A stretch of 64,000 bases of DNA from Bacteroidota bacterium. Lineage in GTDB: Bacteria > Bacteroidota > Bacteroidia > Cytophagales > Cyclobacteriaceae. The first letter of the stretch is position 1. Every line of letters begins with the position of its first letter. Of this stretch, positions 34,653-43,096 are shown piece after piece. Position numbers and translations under genes: made by a program. The notes below the pieces were generated by a model, which worked only from the letters and a program-made list of their open reading frames with translations, was not told where the DNA came from and made no database searches. The DNA lies in assembly GCA_947470895.1 (NCBI GenBank), contig CANIVF010000009.1, positions 29,990-93,989 on the forward strand. The letters run 5' to 3'.

Positions 34653-36884
34653 TTATTTCATTCGGTATCCCAACGTAGCAAAAAAGGTTCTTCCATCAGC
34701 GGGCAATACTCCCGGACCAGGATAGCCACCTGCTCTGCGCGTAAAGTAATTTTTATCTGCGAGGTTATTCACTCCGGCTTTTACCAGCAAGCCCGATTTA
34801 TGATTGTAACCAATCGTAATATCTACAATCGCATAAGCTGGTATCAATCCATTTTGTCCATTGGCCGATGGCGCTTGAGTATTGTTTGCATCAGTAAATA
34901 ATTGGTCGGTGTAGCTGTATTGAATACTGGATGAGAATCCTTTAAATTCATAAGTTAATCCGGCTCTTAAAATATGCTCAGGCGCATACTCTACTTTTTT
35001 ACCCTTGTAATTGGTCTCGCTCAACGCATTATCGACAACGGATATCACTTGAAAGTTATTGTAGCGAGCATCATTATACCCATACGAAACAAACATACTC
35101 AGCTCGCCTAAACGAGCTGAATTACTTGTTGCCTTTGTGATATTTAACTCTCCAAATGCTTCTATCCCACTTGAAGCGCTACTGCCCACATTGGTTTTGT
35201 AATTGTAAAACGATCCATCGACACGTTGTTGTTTTATTGTGCCTACACGATTGTCATAGATCAGATGAAAGGCGCTCACATCAAAGACTAAATAACCTTC
35301 AAGATTGCCCCGATAGCCAAGGTCGATATTCACTCCTTTTGCATCAGTAAGATCAGGATCAATCACATCGGTGGTTGGCGGAGTGGTTAAGTCGGCAAAC
35401 TGAACAGGTCTGTAGGATTGTGTTGCATTCGCATAAAGCTTAGATGTTTTTGAAATTGAATACTCCATGCCAAACCCACCGATCAAAAAGCCTCTGCCTC
35501 GCTCCTGATTTTGTAAATAAACCGGATTGCCATTAGATACACTGCTATAGCCGCTGGCTTTAGCAAATAAATATTCATAACGAATACCTGGTACCACGAT
35601 AAATTTATCAGAGATGCTAAATAAATTTTCGGCAAAAAAAGCTGCGTTTTTACTACCATAATCAATGTCGCCTGTCCACGAGGTCCCATCTTGCAATGTA
35701 GTTTCATAGGATGCCTCTGGTGTTCCTTTTCCACCACGATAGCGCAGCGTAGTTCCTGAATACAAGCGCATTCCAGCACTTAAATTATGACCTAATCTTC
35801 CTTTTTGATAACCCAACAGGTATCTGGCCTCCATGCCATAATTCCTGTATTGGTCTATGTCTACCGTGCGCGAACTATACTCTCCTATTGACTGATTAAT
35901 CTCATCTGCCACGGTAATTCCTGCACTTGGTAAAAAGCCAACACTGTTGCGATCTCCAAGGATGTTAAAGAGCTTTATGTTTAATCGTTGTCCGGAAGTA
36001 AGTTTTAAATCGGTGGTTACAGCAACTGTTTGCCACCTCAAATCAAACCAATTTCTACTTCGCAAACTTTGCTTTGGATTGATTTGAAATTGATCATCAG
36101 TAAGGCCACCAGGTTGTTGGCTCAACGAATGCCAACGCGTAAACTCTGTGGTAACAGCTACCTTAGCCGATACCTGATATGTGAAGGTTGTCGATCCTGT
36201 ATTGCTGCGATATTCGTTATTGTCTCTCCAGCCATCGGCACTGCGGTGATCAAAGAATGCGTAATAATTTAACTTACCAGTCTTGCCCCCTACGGCATTA
36301 TAAGTGTTCAATAGTCCATTGCTTCCAACAGTCTGATACGTTTCCACCTGAACCGGTTTAGTAAACTCGCTACCATTTTTAAGAATATAATTGACCATGC
36401 CACCAATCTGTGGCCCATATTGAAGGGATCCATGACCACGCACCACTTCAATGCGCTGCACTGATTGAAGTTGTGGGTTATAGTAGGCTTCCGGGTATCC
36501 ATATGGATCGGCAGAAATATCATAGCCGTTTTGCCTAACATTGAATTCCCAGGAGCGATTTGGGCTTAGACCACGGCCAGCAATATTAATTTGAATGCCA
36601 CTACCCTCACTTTCCCAGATAAAAATGCCAGGCACTTTTGCCATTACCTGACGCATCGTGTTGGTGACAATATTTCCTTTTACATGATCAAGTACAACCA
36701 ATGCACTTTTTTTGCCAGCGTAAATGTTGGTGCCCACAATTTCAGGAAGTTGGTGTATATCCGACTTGCTCTTTTGCCCAACGATGGTGATCTCAGATAA
36801 AATCCGGGCAGGAATAGAATCTTGCTCCTGGGCAATTAATGAATTAACCATCATTACGTTAATTAGTACAAGTGCGTATCTCAT
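34653..36884 (-). CDS. TonB-dependent receptor, FecA-like
   Basis: An outer-membrane receptor of about 743 aa from ATG 36884 (MRYALVLINVMMVNSLIAQ). Another ATG at 36911 adds 9 residues, and the start upstream of that adds an unrelated hydrophobic stretch. The plug domain includes LVVLDHVKGNIVTNTMRQVMAKVPGIFIWESE, IQINIAGRGLSPNRSWEFNVRQNG and VEVVRGHGSLQYGPQIGGMVNYI. The barrel closes with GVNNLADKNYFTRRAGGYPGPGVLPADGRTF and a final aromatic strand. The plug and the PGPGVLP end fit ferric dicitrate or other siderophore receptors (FecA group), but the ligand is not proven. No sigma/anti-sigma pair is present. The upstream neighbour is a LuxR-type regulator. Confidence 0.87.
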   Translation of the reverse strand: MRYALVLINVMMVNSLIAQEQDSIPARILSEITIVGQKSKSDIHQLPEIVGTNIYAGKKSALVVLDHVKGNIVTNTMRQVMAKVPGIFIWESEGSGIQINIAGRGLSPNRSWEFNVRQNGYDISADPYGYPEAYYNPQLQSVQRIEVVRGHGSLQYGPQIGGMVNYILKNGSEFTKPVQVETYQTVGSNGLLNTYNAVGGKTGKLNYYAFFDHRSADGWRDNNEYRSNTGSTTFTYQVSAKVAVTTEFTRWHSLSQQPGGLTDDQFQINPKQSLRSRNWFDLRWQTVAVTTDLKLTSGQRLNIKLFNILGDRNSVGFLPSAGITVADEINQSIGEYSSRTVDIDQYRNYGMEARYLLGYQKGRLGHNLSAGMRLYSGTTLRYRGGKGTPEASYETTLQDGTSWTGDIDYGSKNAAFFAENLFSISDKFIVVPGIRYEYLFAKASGYSSVSNGNPVYLQNQERGRGFLIGGFGMEYSISKTSKLYANATQSYRPVQFADLTTPPTTDVIDPDLTDAKGVNIDLGYRGNLEGYLVFDVSAFHLIYDNRVGTIKQQRVDGSFYNYKTNVGSSASSGIEAFGELNITKATSNSARLGELSMFVSYGYNDARYNNFQVISVVDNALSETNYKGKKVEYAPEHILRAGLTYEFKGFSSSIQYSYTDQLFTDANNTQAPSANGQNGLIPAYAIVDITIGYNHKSGLLVKAGVNNLADKNYFTRRAGGYPGPGVLPADGRTFFATLGYRMK

Positions 36885-36989
36885 AAAGAATTGATAAGGC
36901 TTAAAATGCATTCTACTTATTATAAATAATAAGCAAATATCAATATCGGAGATTGGCGAAAAAATCACCTTTGAGGGGTAAAATTCATC

Positions 36990-37005
36990 TACCCTTTAAA
37001 GGGTA
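36990..37005. promoter_or_regulatory. 16-bp perfect palindrome between the response regulator and the FecA-like gene
   Basis: TACCCTTTAAAGGGTA is a perfect palindrome beginning directly after the stop codon of the response regulator gene (37006). A third half-site, GGGGTA, lies 10 bp further at 36975-36980 in the orientation that also pairs with TACCC. It sits 106 bp before the receptor ATG. It could be an operator or a short terminator stem, and there is no T-run. Confidence 0.45.
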
Positions 37006-37659
37006 CTAATACTTTTTAGGCTTGAGCAAGCCAAAATCAATGGCATAAACCACAAATTCGGTGGGCGATTTAATGTCGAGTTTTTTAATGATGTTCTTAC
37101 GGTGCGCATGAACAGTATGCGGGCTCAGATTGAGCAAGTCTGCAATTTTTTTTGTAGAAAAGCCGGCAGCCAGGTTTTTAAGTATCTCAGTTTCGCGCTG
37201 AGTGAGCCCGGTTGGCCCGCATTCCAATCGTTCAATAGTTGGATCCGTTTTTTCAAGGATCATGTTTAGTACTTTATGGCAAAAGAACTTTTCGCCACGA
37301 GCGGTTGCCCGAATGGCCAGCAAAATTTCTTCTTTGCTACACGATTTAGTTAAAAATCCCTGAACCCCCATCTGAACTACCCTCATGATGCTTGTTTTAT
37401 CATCATCAGAAGTTATCACCAGTGTGTTCACACGACAGGCACGCAAAATATTTTCTAACTGATCGGGTGATATATATTCTGGTAAATTATAATCCACAAT
37501 CAATACATCTGGTTTTATTCTTGAAATCTCACTTTCAAGCATTGCAGGCTCATGAATTATTGAAGACAGCCTAAAATCAGGTCTGTCTTGAAGAATAAAT
37601 TGCAACCCAGAAAGAGTAAGGCTTTGATGATCAGCTACTATTATATCTATCATTGCCAT
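37006..37659 (-). CDS. LuxR/NarL-type response regulator
   Basis: From ATG 37659 (MAMIDIIVADHQS) it has 217 aa. An N-terminal receiver domain has phosphoacceptor Asp in VLIVDYNLPEY (about residue 52), VITSDDD and LTKSCSKEEI with the conserved Lys. A C-terminal LuxR helix-turn-helix follows (about 145-205: LTQRETEILKNLAAGFSTKKIADLLNLSPHTVHAHRKNIIKKL). The first acidic site is ADHQS rather than the usual DDH, so one of the two Mg-binding acids is missing. No histidine kinase is adjacent. It lies upstream of the FecA-like receptor on the same strand and may control it. Longer N-terminal extensions are not supported. Confidence 0.87.
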   Translation of the reverse strand: MAMIDIIVADHQSLTLSGLQFILQDRPDFRLSSIIHEPAMLESEISRIKPDVLIVDYNLPEYISPDQLENILRACRVNTLVITSDDDKTSIMRVVQMGVQGFLTKSCSKEEILLAIRATARGEKFFCHKVLNMILEKTDPTIERLECGPTGLTQRETEILKNLAAGFSTKKIADLLNLSPHTVHAHRKNIIKKLDIKSPTEFVVYAIDFGLLKPKKY

Positions 37660-37780
37660 CGATCCTTGAATGTAAAGCACCAAAATACAATTATTTAGAA
37701 TAATTATAAACAAGGATATTTAGCCTGTGGAAATTTCCAAATACCTATGGGAATTGACGATTGCTCTTAAAATGCAAAAC

Positions 37781-39337
37781 TTAGTATCTCCTACGCGTTG
37801 TAGTTCTTCTTGGTGTCGATCCGAAAAGCATACCAAAAACACCTCTAACTAGCTCACGGCCTATTTGTTTTGTAACTGGTGATGATAATACTTCATCCAG
37901 CGTGCTCCTCTCTTTTCTTACTGCAGCGCGTGAAGACGTTTTTTCCTCTTGTTTGATTTCTTCTTGCTTCTCCTCTTCTTTTCTAGCCGATTGCATTTTT
38001 TCATCCAGCATTTCAAAGGCACTTCTCGGATCAACCGTTTCCTTGTACTTTTTATACATGTAGGAACTATCGAGATGCGATTGGTATTCCTGAGGAGTAA
38101 GCGGCCCCATTAACGAAGATGGTGGTGCCAGGTGAGTAACAACCGTTTCTGTTGGAATTCCTTTTTCGTTAAGAACTGTGATGAAAGCCTGTCCTGTGCC
38201 CAGCTGAGTAAACTGTTGCTCCATATCGTAAAACTCAGATTTAGGGAATGACTTGATCGTTTCCTTAAGTGCTTTTACATCGTTGGGTGTAAAGGCACGG
38301 ATAACATGATGAACCCGATTACCTAACTGTGCCAACACATTTGCTGGAACATCCTGACTAACCTGAGTGCAGAAAAATACACCAACGCCTTTCGATCGAA
38401 TGAGGCGAATGATCTGATCAATCTGATCCATAAATGCTTTGGGAGCATCTTTAAAAAGTAAATGTGCTTCATCAAAAAAGAACACGAGTTTCGGCTTATC
38501 AAGATCTCCGGCTTCCGGCAAATTCTGATACAACTCGGCCAGTAGAGCAAGAATGAATGTTGAGAAAATAGCTGGCTGGCTTTGCACATCGGCTACGTTC
38601 AATAAACTAATCACTCCTCGTCCATCTACCTTTTCGAAAAGATCATCGATATCAAATGACTTCTCTCCGAATAACTGGTCAACACCTTGCTGCTCTAGTG
38701 CTACAATCTTTCTCAGGATAGTGCTCGCTGTGGCGGAAGATATTTTTCCATAATCACCTTTTATTTCAGCAGCTCCCTCTCCCTCGGTCAGGTAATTCAA
38801 TACTTTTTTTAAATCATTGAGATCAACGATGGGCAATGCGTTGTCATCTGCATACTTGAATAAGATCATCAGCACACCACTTTGCACTTCATTCAGCTCA
38901 AGTACTTTGCTTAGCAACACCGGGCCAAATTCCGTAATCGTTGCACGCATCTGTGAACCAGCTTTTCCACTAAGTGAATACAACTCTACCGGAAAACCTG
39001 CAGCCGCATATTGAATACCTAATGCGGATGCTCGTTCATTGATCTTCTCATTGGCCACACCGTCTTTTGCCAATCCGGAAACATCACCTTTCATGTCAGG
39101 CATAAACACACATACGCCTGCATTGGAAAGTTGCTCAGCCAACAATTGTAATGTTCTGGTTTTACCCGAACCTGTGGCTCCGGTAACCAATCCATGCCGG
39201 TTCATCATCTTGAGAGGAAGATTTACCTTAGCCTCAGCCAGAATTTCTCCCTGATAAATTCCTGCTCCCAGATAAATAGAAGATCCGGAAATGGAATACG
39301 ACTTAGATATTGATTCAATAAATTTCTCCTTTGACAT
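37781..39337 (-). CDS. HerA-like ATPase (DUF853 type)
   Basis: A 518-aa cytosolic P-loop ATPase of the FtsK/HerA superfamily. Walker A is GATGSGKTRTLQ (about residues 53-64), Walker B is LVFFFDEAHLLF (about 285-296), and the sensor region reads VGVFFCTQVSQDVPANVLAQLGNRVHH. The central 120 residues include LNEVQSGVLMILFKYAD, typical of the DUF853 type. The C-terminal 80 residues are highly charged (SARKEEEKQEEIKQEEK) and end in FGSTPRRTTTRRRY, a basic tail. HerA proteins form hexameric DNA pumps, often with the nuclease NurA. No NurA or defence partner is adjacent, so this is probably the housekeeping type of unknown exact role. Confidence 0.88.
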   Translation of the reverse strand: MSKEKFIESISKSYSISGSSIYLGAGIYQGEILAEAKVNLPLKMMNRHGLVTGATGSGKTRTLQLLAEQLSNAGVCVFMPDMKGDVSGLAKDGVANEKINERASALGIQYAAAGFPVELYSLSGKAGSQMRATITEFGPVLLSKVLELNEVQSGVLMILFKYADDNALPIVDLNDLKKVLNYLTEGEGAAEIKGDYGKISSATASTILRKIVALEQQGVDQLFGEKSFDIDDLFEKVDGRGVISLLNVADVQSQPAIFSTFILALLAELYQNLPEAGDLDKPKLVFFFDEAHLLFKDAPKAFMDQIDQIIRLIRSKGVGVFFCTQVSQDVPANVLAQLGNRVHHVIRAFTPNDVKALKETIKSFPKSEFYDMEQQFTQLGTGQAFITVLNEKGIPTETVVTHLAPPSSLMGPLTPQEYQSHLDSSYMYKKYKETVDPRSAFEMLDEKMQSARKEEEKQEEIKQEEKTSSRAAVRKERSTLDEVLSSPVTKQIGRELVRGVFGMLFGSTPRRTTTRRRY

Positions 39338-39382
39338 GGTTCATGCATTTTTAGTAACTCAAATAAACCAAACTTTAACAGT

Positions 39383-39593
39383 ATGAAAAAGATTTTAGTC
39401 ATTCTTATAATAGCCTATTGGATAAATAGTGCAGCGGCTCAGCTTGATCTTAACAAAGTAAGGCAGTCAGCTTCAATGGTTGGGCTTTAGACGTGAAAGC
39501 TCTGACTATAACATCGTGAGACAACTAGCCGTTTTTGAAGCCAGGAAACACTTCGTCCTCAGTTTAACCGATCTGCAAATTATTAAACAATAA
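39383..39593 (+). pseudogene. Small exported protein broken by a frameshift
   Basis: The ATG at 39383 opens a frame with a clear signal peptide (MKKILVILIIAYWINSAAAQ), then LDLNKVRQSASMVGL and a TAG at 39488-39490, only 35 codons. Shifting by one base at GGG (39482-39484) continues the frame as FRRESSDYNIVRQL, AVFEARKHFVLSL and TDLQIIKQ to TAA at 39591-39593. The joined product would be 69 aa. The second part has a normal amino acid make-up and a stop at a sensible place, so an extra G seems likely. The family is unknown. A base-calling error would give the same picture. Confidence 0.45.
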
Positions 39594-39642
39594 ATCAGGT
39601 TTTGCACCTCCATACAGAGTAACCTGCCTTTTAAAATAAAAA

Positions 39643-39664
39643 ACCCCGAATAACCGGGGTCTTT
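39643..39664 (-). terminator. Rho-independent terminator of the DUF3078 gene
   Basis: ACCCCG (39643-39648) pairs with CGGGGT (39655-39660) around a 6-nt loop AATAAC. On the minus strand it is followed by TTTTTATTTT, 27 bp after the end of the DUF3078 gene. On the plus strand a shorter CTTTT follows, so it may also stop transcription of the small ORF. Confidence 0.8.
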
Positions 39665-39686
39665 TACTGATATGATTTTAAAATAT

Positions 39687-40598
39687 TTATTTCTTCTCTT
39701 CAAAATTCTGAAACGAGTACGCAATTCCCAACGTAAATGCCTGAGCTAGCTGCACACCAGTGTCCTGATCGGAATCGTAGATCATGATGCCTCCTAAGCT
39801 TACATTCATGAACTTATTGATCTTAGCTGTTAGATTAACGTCAAGACGATGATCAATGGTTTTAGGCTCTATCGTTTCATAATTGGCAAACATAACATAC
39901 CTCCATTTCAAGTTCAGATTCTGAGCAATGTCTTTGTTAAACTCTGCATGCATTTGAAACGCGAGCCACTCGAAGCGGGTGGATTCGCCTACGTTAACGC
40001 CATAAGGTTTAACCACATCAACAGCATCAAATCTTCCGTTATTATCAGCAACAATAGTAACACGGGGAGAAAATGGGGATAGTGTTAATTTAAAATAAAT
40101 TACCGGATGATATTCAAAACCCCAGGCTGAAGTAATGAATGCTGGCGCAAAAATATCTGAAATAAGTGTCCCGGTCTCTACCCCATTGGCATCTTTATCA
40201 TATTTATAACCTTTGGTAAACTGGGATAGAAAATTAACAGAGGTTGTTAAACTCCATTTTTCATTAAGATCGTGACCCACTTTAGTTTCCATGTAAATCC
40301 GATCTAAGGTTTTGCGATATCCTTGACCCTGATTGTTTACCATGCCATAAAGAAAATCGAATTGATTATCCCACGAAGTTTTGTTCTTTTTATAACTCGC
40401 TTTATAGTTAAGCAATGCGTTAAAGCCAAAAGAATTAACACCACCGGCTTTCCAATTGGATGAGAAAGAAGCCTGGTTTATATTAAGTCCTGTTCTGAAA
40501 TATTTTTTCCAATATGTAGTCGAGTCTACCCGAATCACCTGACCCTGAGCGTAGGTTGATACCAGAACGATTATGGTAATTAACGTGAACTTTGACAT
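39687..40598 (-). CDS. Exported DUF3078-type protein, probably outer-membrane barrel
   Basis: A 303-aa protein with a signal peptide (MSKFTLITIIVLVSTYAQGQ). The mature start YWKKYFRTGLNINQASFSSNWKAGGVNSFG is the recognisable DUF3078 N-terminus. Many alternating hydrophobic strands follow (ALLNYKASY, WDNQFDFLYGMV, WSLTTSVNFLSQF, FKLTLSPFSPRVTIV, LAFQMHAEFNKD, LNLKWRYVMFANYE, NVSLGGIMIYD), ending in an aromatic strand (FTLGIAYSFQNF). This pattern suggests a 12- to 14-strand outer-membrane barrel. The family is common in Bacteroidota and has no established function. It lies 53 bp downstream of a single-domain receiver gene. Confidence 0.82.
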   Translation of the reverse strand: MSKFTLITIIVLVSTYAQGQVIRVDSTTYWKKYFRTGLNINQASFSSNWKAGGVNSFGFNALLNYKASYKKNKTSWDNQFDFLYGMVNNQGQGYRKTLDRIYMETKVGHDLNEKWSLTTSVNFLSQFTKGYKYDKDANGVETGTLISDIFAPAFITSAWGFEYHPVIYFKLTLSPFSPRVTIVADNNGRFDAVDVVKPYGVNVGESTRFEWLAFQMHAEFNKDIAQNLNLKWRYVMFANYETIEPKTIDHRLDVNLTAKINKFMNVSLGGIMIYDSDQDTGVQLAQAFTLGIAYSFQNFEEKK

Positions 40599-40651
40599 AC
40601 TTTTTCATTTCATAAATAGGATGTTTTCGCTATAAGGGTACCCCGAGAAAA

Positions 40652-41053
40652 TCAGATAATATTTAGCCGGATTTCATCCAAAGCCATTTCGGTAAGAGGC
40701 TTGGTGATAAACTTGATCACATGGTTATTGTTTATAATCTTATCGATATCACGCTTATTGTCGGAACTTGACAGGATGATCACTTTGCTTTTATTCTTTA
40801 CCAATTCATTAAATGTTTCGAATTCATAGAGAAAAACAAATCCGTCAACGATTGGCATATTGATATCCAAAAAAATGATGCTTGGAATTTGTTCCGGATT
40901 GTTCTGATGTTCACGCAGATAATCTAAAGCACCCCTCCCTGAGCTCTTTACCTCAACCCGGTTTGCAAACTTTGTAATCTCGATAATCCTTTTGCTGATA
41001 AAATTATCAGTATCATTATCATCCACCAGCAAAACAAGATCAATAGATTTCAC
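40652..41053 (-). CDS. Single-domain response regulator receiver protein
   Basis: A 133-aa CheY-like receiver with no output domain. The acidic pair is in LLVDDNDTD (about residues 9-12). The phosphoacceptor Asp is in IIFLDINMPIVDG (about residue 63), the switch Thr/Ser in VIILSSSDN, and the conserved Lys in IKFITKPL (about 118). The N-terminal DDNDTDNFISKRIIE and the length match the Bacteroidota Rcp1/ChrR-like group that pairs with hybrid or light-sensing kinases. No kinase is nearby, so it is an orphan. It probably passes phosphate or acts through protein contact. Confidence 0.87.
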   Translation of the reverse strand: MKSIDLVLLVDDNDTDNFISKRIIEITKFANRVEVKSSGRGALDYLREHQNNPEQIPSIIFLDINMPIVDGFVFLYEFETFNELVKNKSKVIILSSSDNKRDIDKIINNNHVIKFITKPLTEMALDEIRLNII

Positions 41054-41191
41054 CTAAAAGTTGATTTAAAAACATTTATTAATACTAATTCGACAACTGC
41101 AAAATTATTGTTTTTTAACACATAACGAGGATTTAAAAATATGCGCTTCATAAACTTGAAAAAATGGGCATATAAAAGATCAAAATGGGGA

Positions 41192-43051
41192 TTATCGGGT
41201 CAAAATCTTCAAACTATCACCTTTTGAAAGCGAAAAATCAGCCATTCCATTCCAATCCATAATTTCCTTGATGGTAACATTATACTGGCGTGCTATGCTA
41301 TACAAGGTATCAGAAGTCTTCACTTCGTGGGTAATCCAGTATTCACTTTTTACCTCAATTGGCTTTGGTTCAGGTTGCATGTTAACGGATTCAGCTGGAT
41401 TCATAGTCCTAATATACTGGCCGGGTTGAAGACCACGCGTTATATCCAGTTGATTCCATTCCATCAGTTGTGTAACCGCCACATTATACTTCTTGGCTAT
41501 CGCATAGAGCGTTTCACCTGGAGCTACAACATGATTGCCTTCATTTGAAGAGGGATTAACAACAACTGTTTCTACTTTACTTTCCGTATCAGATTTTTTT
41601 TCACTCTTAGTATTCTCAACTATTAAAGTTGGTTTACTCACAACAATGGTATCTGATGTGCCTGGATTTGCCTCCCAATCAAAAAAATCTCCATTTTCAG
41701 TTTTAACCACTGGCAATACCGGAGTTTCGTCAACAGGCTGATTGAGTGGTCTCTTGGTATGTAACCAGGCAACGTCACCAGCGCTTAGATCATCCCCAAC
41801 ACGAAGGCGATTCAACTTCTTTATTCTCTTTAACGATACACCATAATGTTGACTCACTAACCACAAATCTTCTCCTTTGGCCAGTGTGTGCGTAAGTGTC
41901 GAAGATCGATTTTTCTTCTTGGCTGTAAAATAAAATTCTCCTTCCCTTATTGAATTACTGATTGAAAGGTCATTGAATTTCAAAAAATCACTTAAGCTAA
42001 CCCCGGCCCTTGCGGCCATTGCCGCATGATCTACATTGGCCAAAGCCTGAATAGCCATCACTCCATTAATTTCCTTCCTGATGGGGGTACCATTACCCTT
42101 CGAAGTTACTGCAGTAGTGGTAGCCGGAATAAGCAGCTTGTTAAAATCTTCATTGAATTTTCCTTTTGGCAAAAGCAATGCATCCGTTCTTTCGTCAGGA
42201 GAAGCTACTGCCGTAATGGTGATGGGAATAAGCAGCTTGTTAAAATCTTCATTGAATTTTCCTATAGGTAAAAGCAATGCATACGTTCTGTCGTCAGGAA
42301 TCGAACTTGATAGTATCCATTTGTTATTCGTTGCCAATTCCGTTTCATCAATCCCTAATTCTTTGGCGAGATCACTCAATTCCTTTTTCTCTCTTAATTT
42401 GATAATCTGAATCTTAACCTGTGGCTCACCTTGCACAGCTTTTTCAAAAGCCAATTTATGAGCAATGAATTTTTTAACATACCAATAAGTATCCGAAGTG
42501 ATTTCCATGTGCCTCACGCCATTGAACTTATCTCCGACTAAACGCTTTACACCGCCTGCACCCATCTGGTAAGCCTGCAGTGCGACTAACCAGTTGTCGA
42601 ATTGATAGTTATTTTCCTTCAAGTATTTGGCCGCTCCGCGACTGGCAGAAATAATATTCATCCGCTCATCAATCTGTTTGTCTACCCGCATACCCATCTG
42701 GATCGCAGTAAAGTCTTTGAATTGCCAAAAGCCCACCGCATTTGAAACAGAAACAGCATCGGCAATTAAAGCGCTTTCCTGCAGGGCCAAGTATTTGAAG
42801 TCATCAGGCAAGCGCTCCTCGGCAAATATCTTTTCAATGAATGGAAAATAGGTTCGGGCACGTTCCACTTTTATACCAAAATACTTTGGGGACTTTGTAA
42901 GTGCATCCACATCTTTCTGAATTTCACGTCTGGCATCATCACGAATGGTAAGCGTCATGTCAGCGAAATGCATCTTATGGGGCACTTCAGGAGTTTGCGC
43001 GTATGAGGGAGCAACTCCGGAAAAAATGAGTGCAACTGCAAAAAATCTCAT
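41192..43051 (-). CDS. Membrane-bound lytic murein transglycosylase with LysM domains (MltD-like)
   Basis: From ATG 43051 (MRFFAVALIFSGVAPSYAQ) it has 619 aa. A goose-lysozyme-like SLT domain (about residues 75-200) cleaves peptidoglycan glycan strands. The catalytic Glu is in KYLALQESAL, followed by AVGFWQF, ASRGAAKYLKE and ALQAYQMGAGGVKR. C-terminal LysM modules bind peptidoglycan: HTLAKGEDLWLVSQHYGVSL, HVVAPGETLYAIAKKYNVA and HEVKTSDTLYSIARQYNVT, with one or two degenerate ones before them. A 33-residue segment (LLLPIGKFNEDFNKLLIP) is present twice, from a 99-bp tandem duplication. No lipobox is visible. It is the first of a separate unit, 16 bp after the O-methyltransferase stop. Confidence 0.9.
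   Translation of the reverse strand: MRFFAVALIFSGVAPSYAQTPEVPHKMHFADMTLTIRDDARREIQKDVDALTKSPKYFGIKVERARTYFPFIEKIFAEERLPDDFKYLALQESALIADAVSVSNAVGFWQFKDFTAIQMGMRVDKQIDERMNIISASRGAAKYLKENNYQFDNWLVALQAYQMGAGGVKRLVGDKFNGVRHMEITSDTYWYVKKFIAHKLAFEKAVQGEPQVKIQIIKLREKKELSDLAKELGIDETELATNNKWILSSSIPDDRTYALLLPIGKFNEDFNKLLIPITITAVASPDERTDALLLPKGKFNEDFNKLLIPATTTAVTSKGNGTPIRKEINGVMAIQALANVDHAAMAARAGVSLSDFLKFNDLSISNSIREGEFYFTAKKKNRSSTLTHTLAKGEDLWLVSQHYGVSLKRIKKLNRLRVGDDLSAGDVAWLHTKRPLNQPVDETPVLPVVKTENGDFFDWEANPGTSDTIVVSKPTLIVENTKSEKKSDTESKVETVVVNPSSNEGNHVVAPGETLYAIAKKYNVAVTQLMEWNQLDITRGLQPGQYIRTMNPAESVNMQPEPKPIEVKSEYWITHEVKTSDTLYSIARQYNVTIKEIMDWNGMADFSLSKGDSLKILTR
42102..42299. repeat. 99-bp tandem duplication inside the lytic transglycosylase gene
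   Basis: Two copies, 42102-42200 and 42201-42299, each 99 bp (33 codons). They share long identical stretches such as the 38 bp starting at 42126 and 42225. The copies differ at a minority of positions, so the duplication is not brand new. It stays in frame and doubles a segment between the SLT domain and the LysM modules. Confidence 0.85.
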
Positions 43052-43096
43052 GGGACAAAGGTAATTAAAATACCGAAGCACGTGAATAGATCAGGA

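Larger units (their letters stand above)
39338..39686. other. Intergenic region between the HerA-like gene and the DUF3078 gene
   Basis: This stretch of 349 bp contains one frameshifted small secreted ORF (39383-39593) and one terminator hairpin (39643-39660). Apart from these I see no RNA gene or repeat. Confidence 0.5.

Noticed and set aside
36885..36968. Longer N-terminus for the FecA-like receptor
   Set aside because: The extra residues include a second hydrophobic stretch that is not a signal peptide. The ATG at 36884 gives a normal one directly before the plug domain.
37781..39337. HerA-like ATPase as part of a defence island
   Set aside because: No nuclease, NurA, Sir2 or other defence partner is adjacent, and the protein matches the housekeeping DUF853 type.
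42102..42299. Repeat as the start of a CRISPR array or a mobile element
   Set aside because: There are only two directly adjacent copies in coding frame, without spacers, inverted ends or target duplication.
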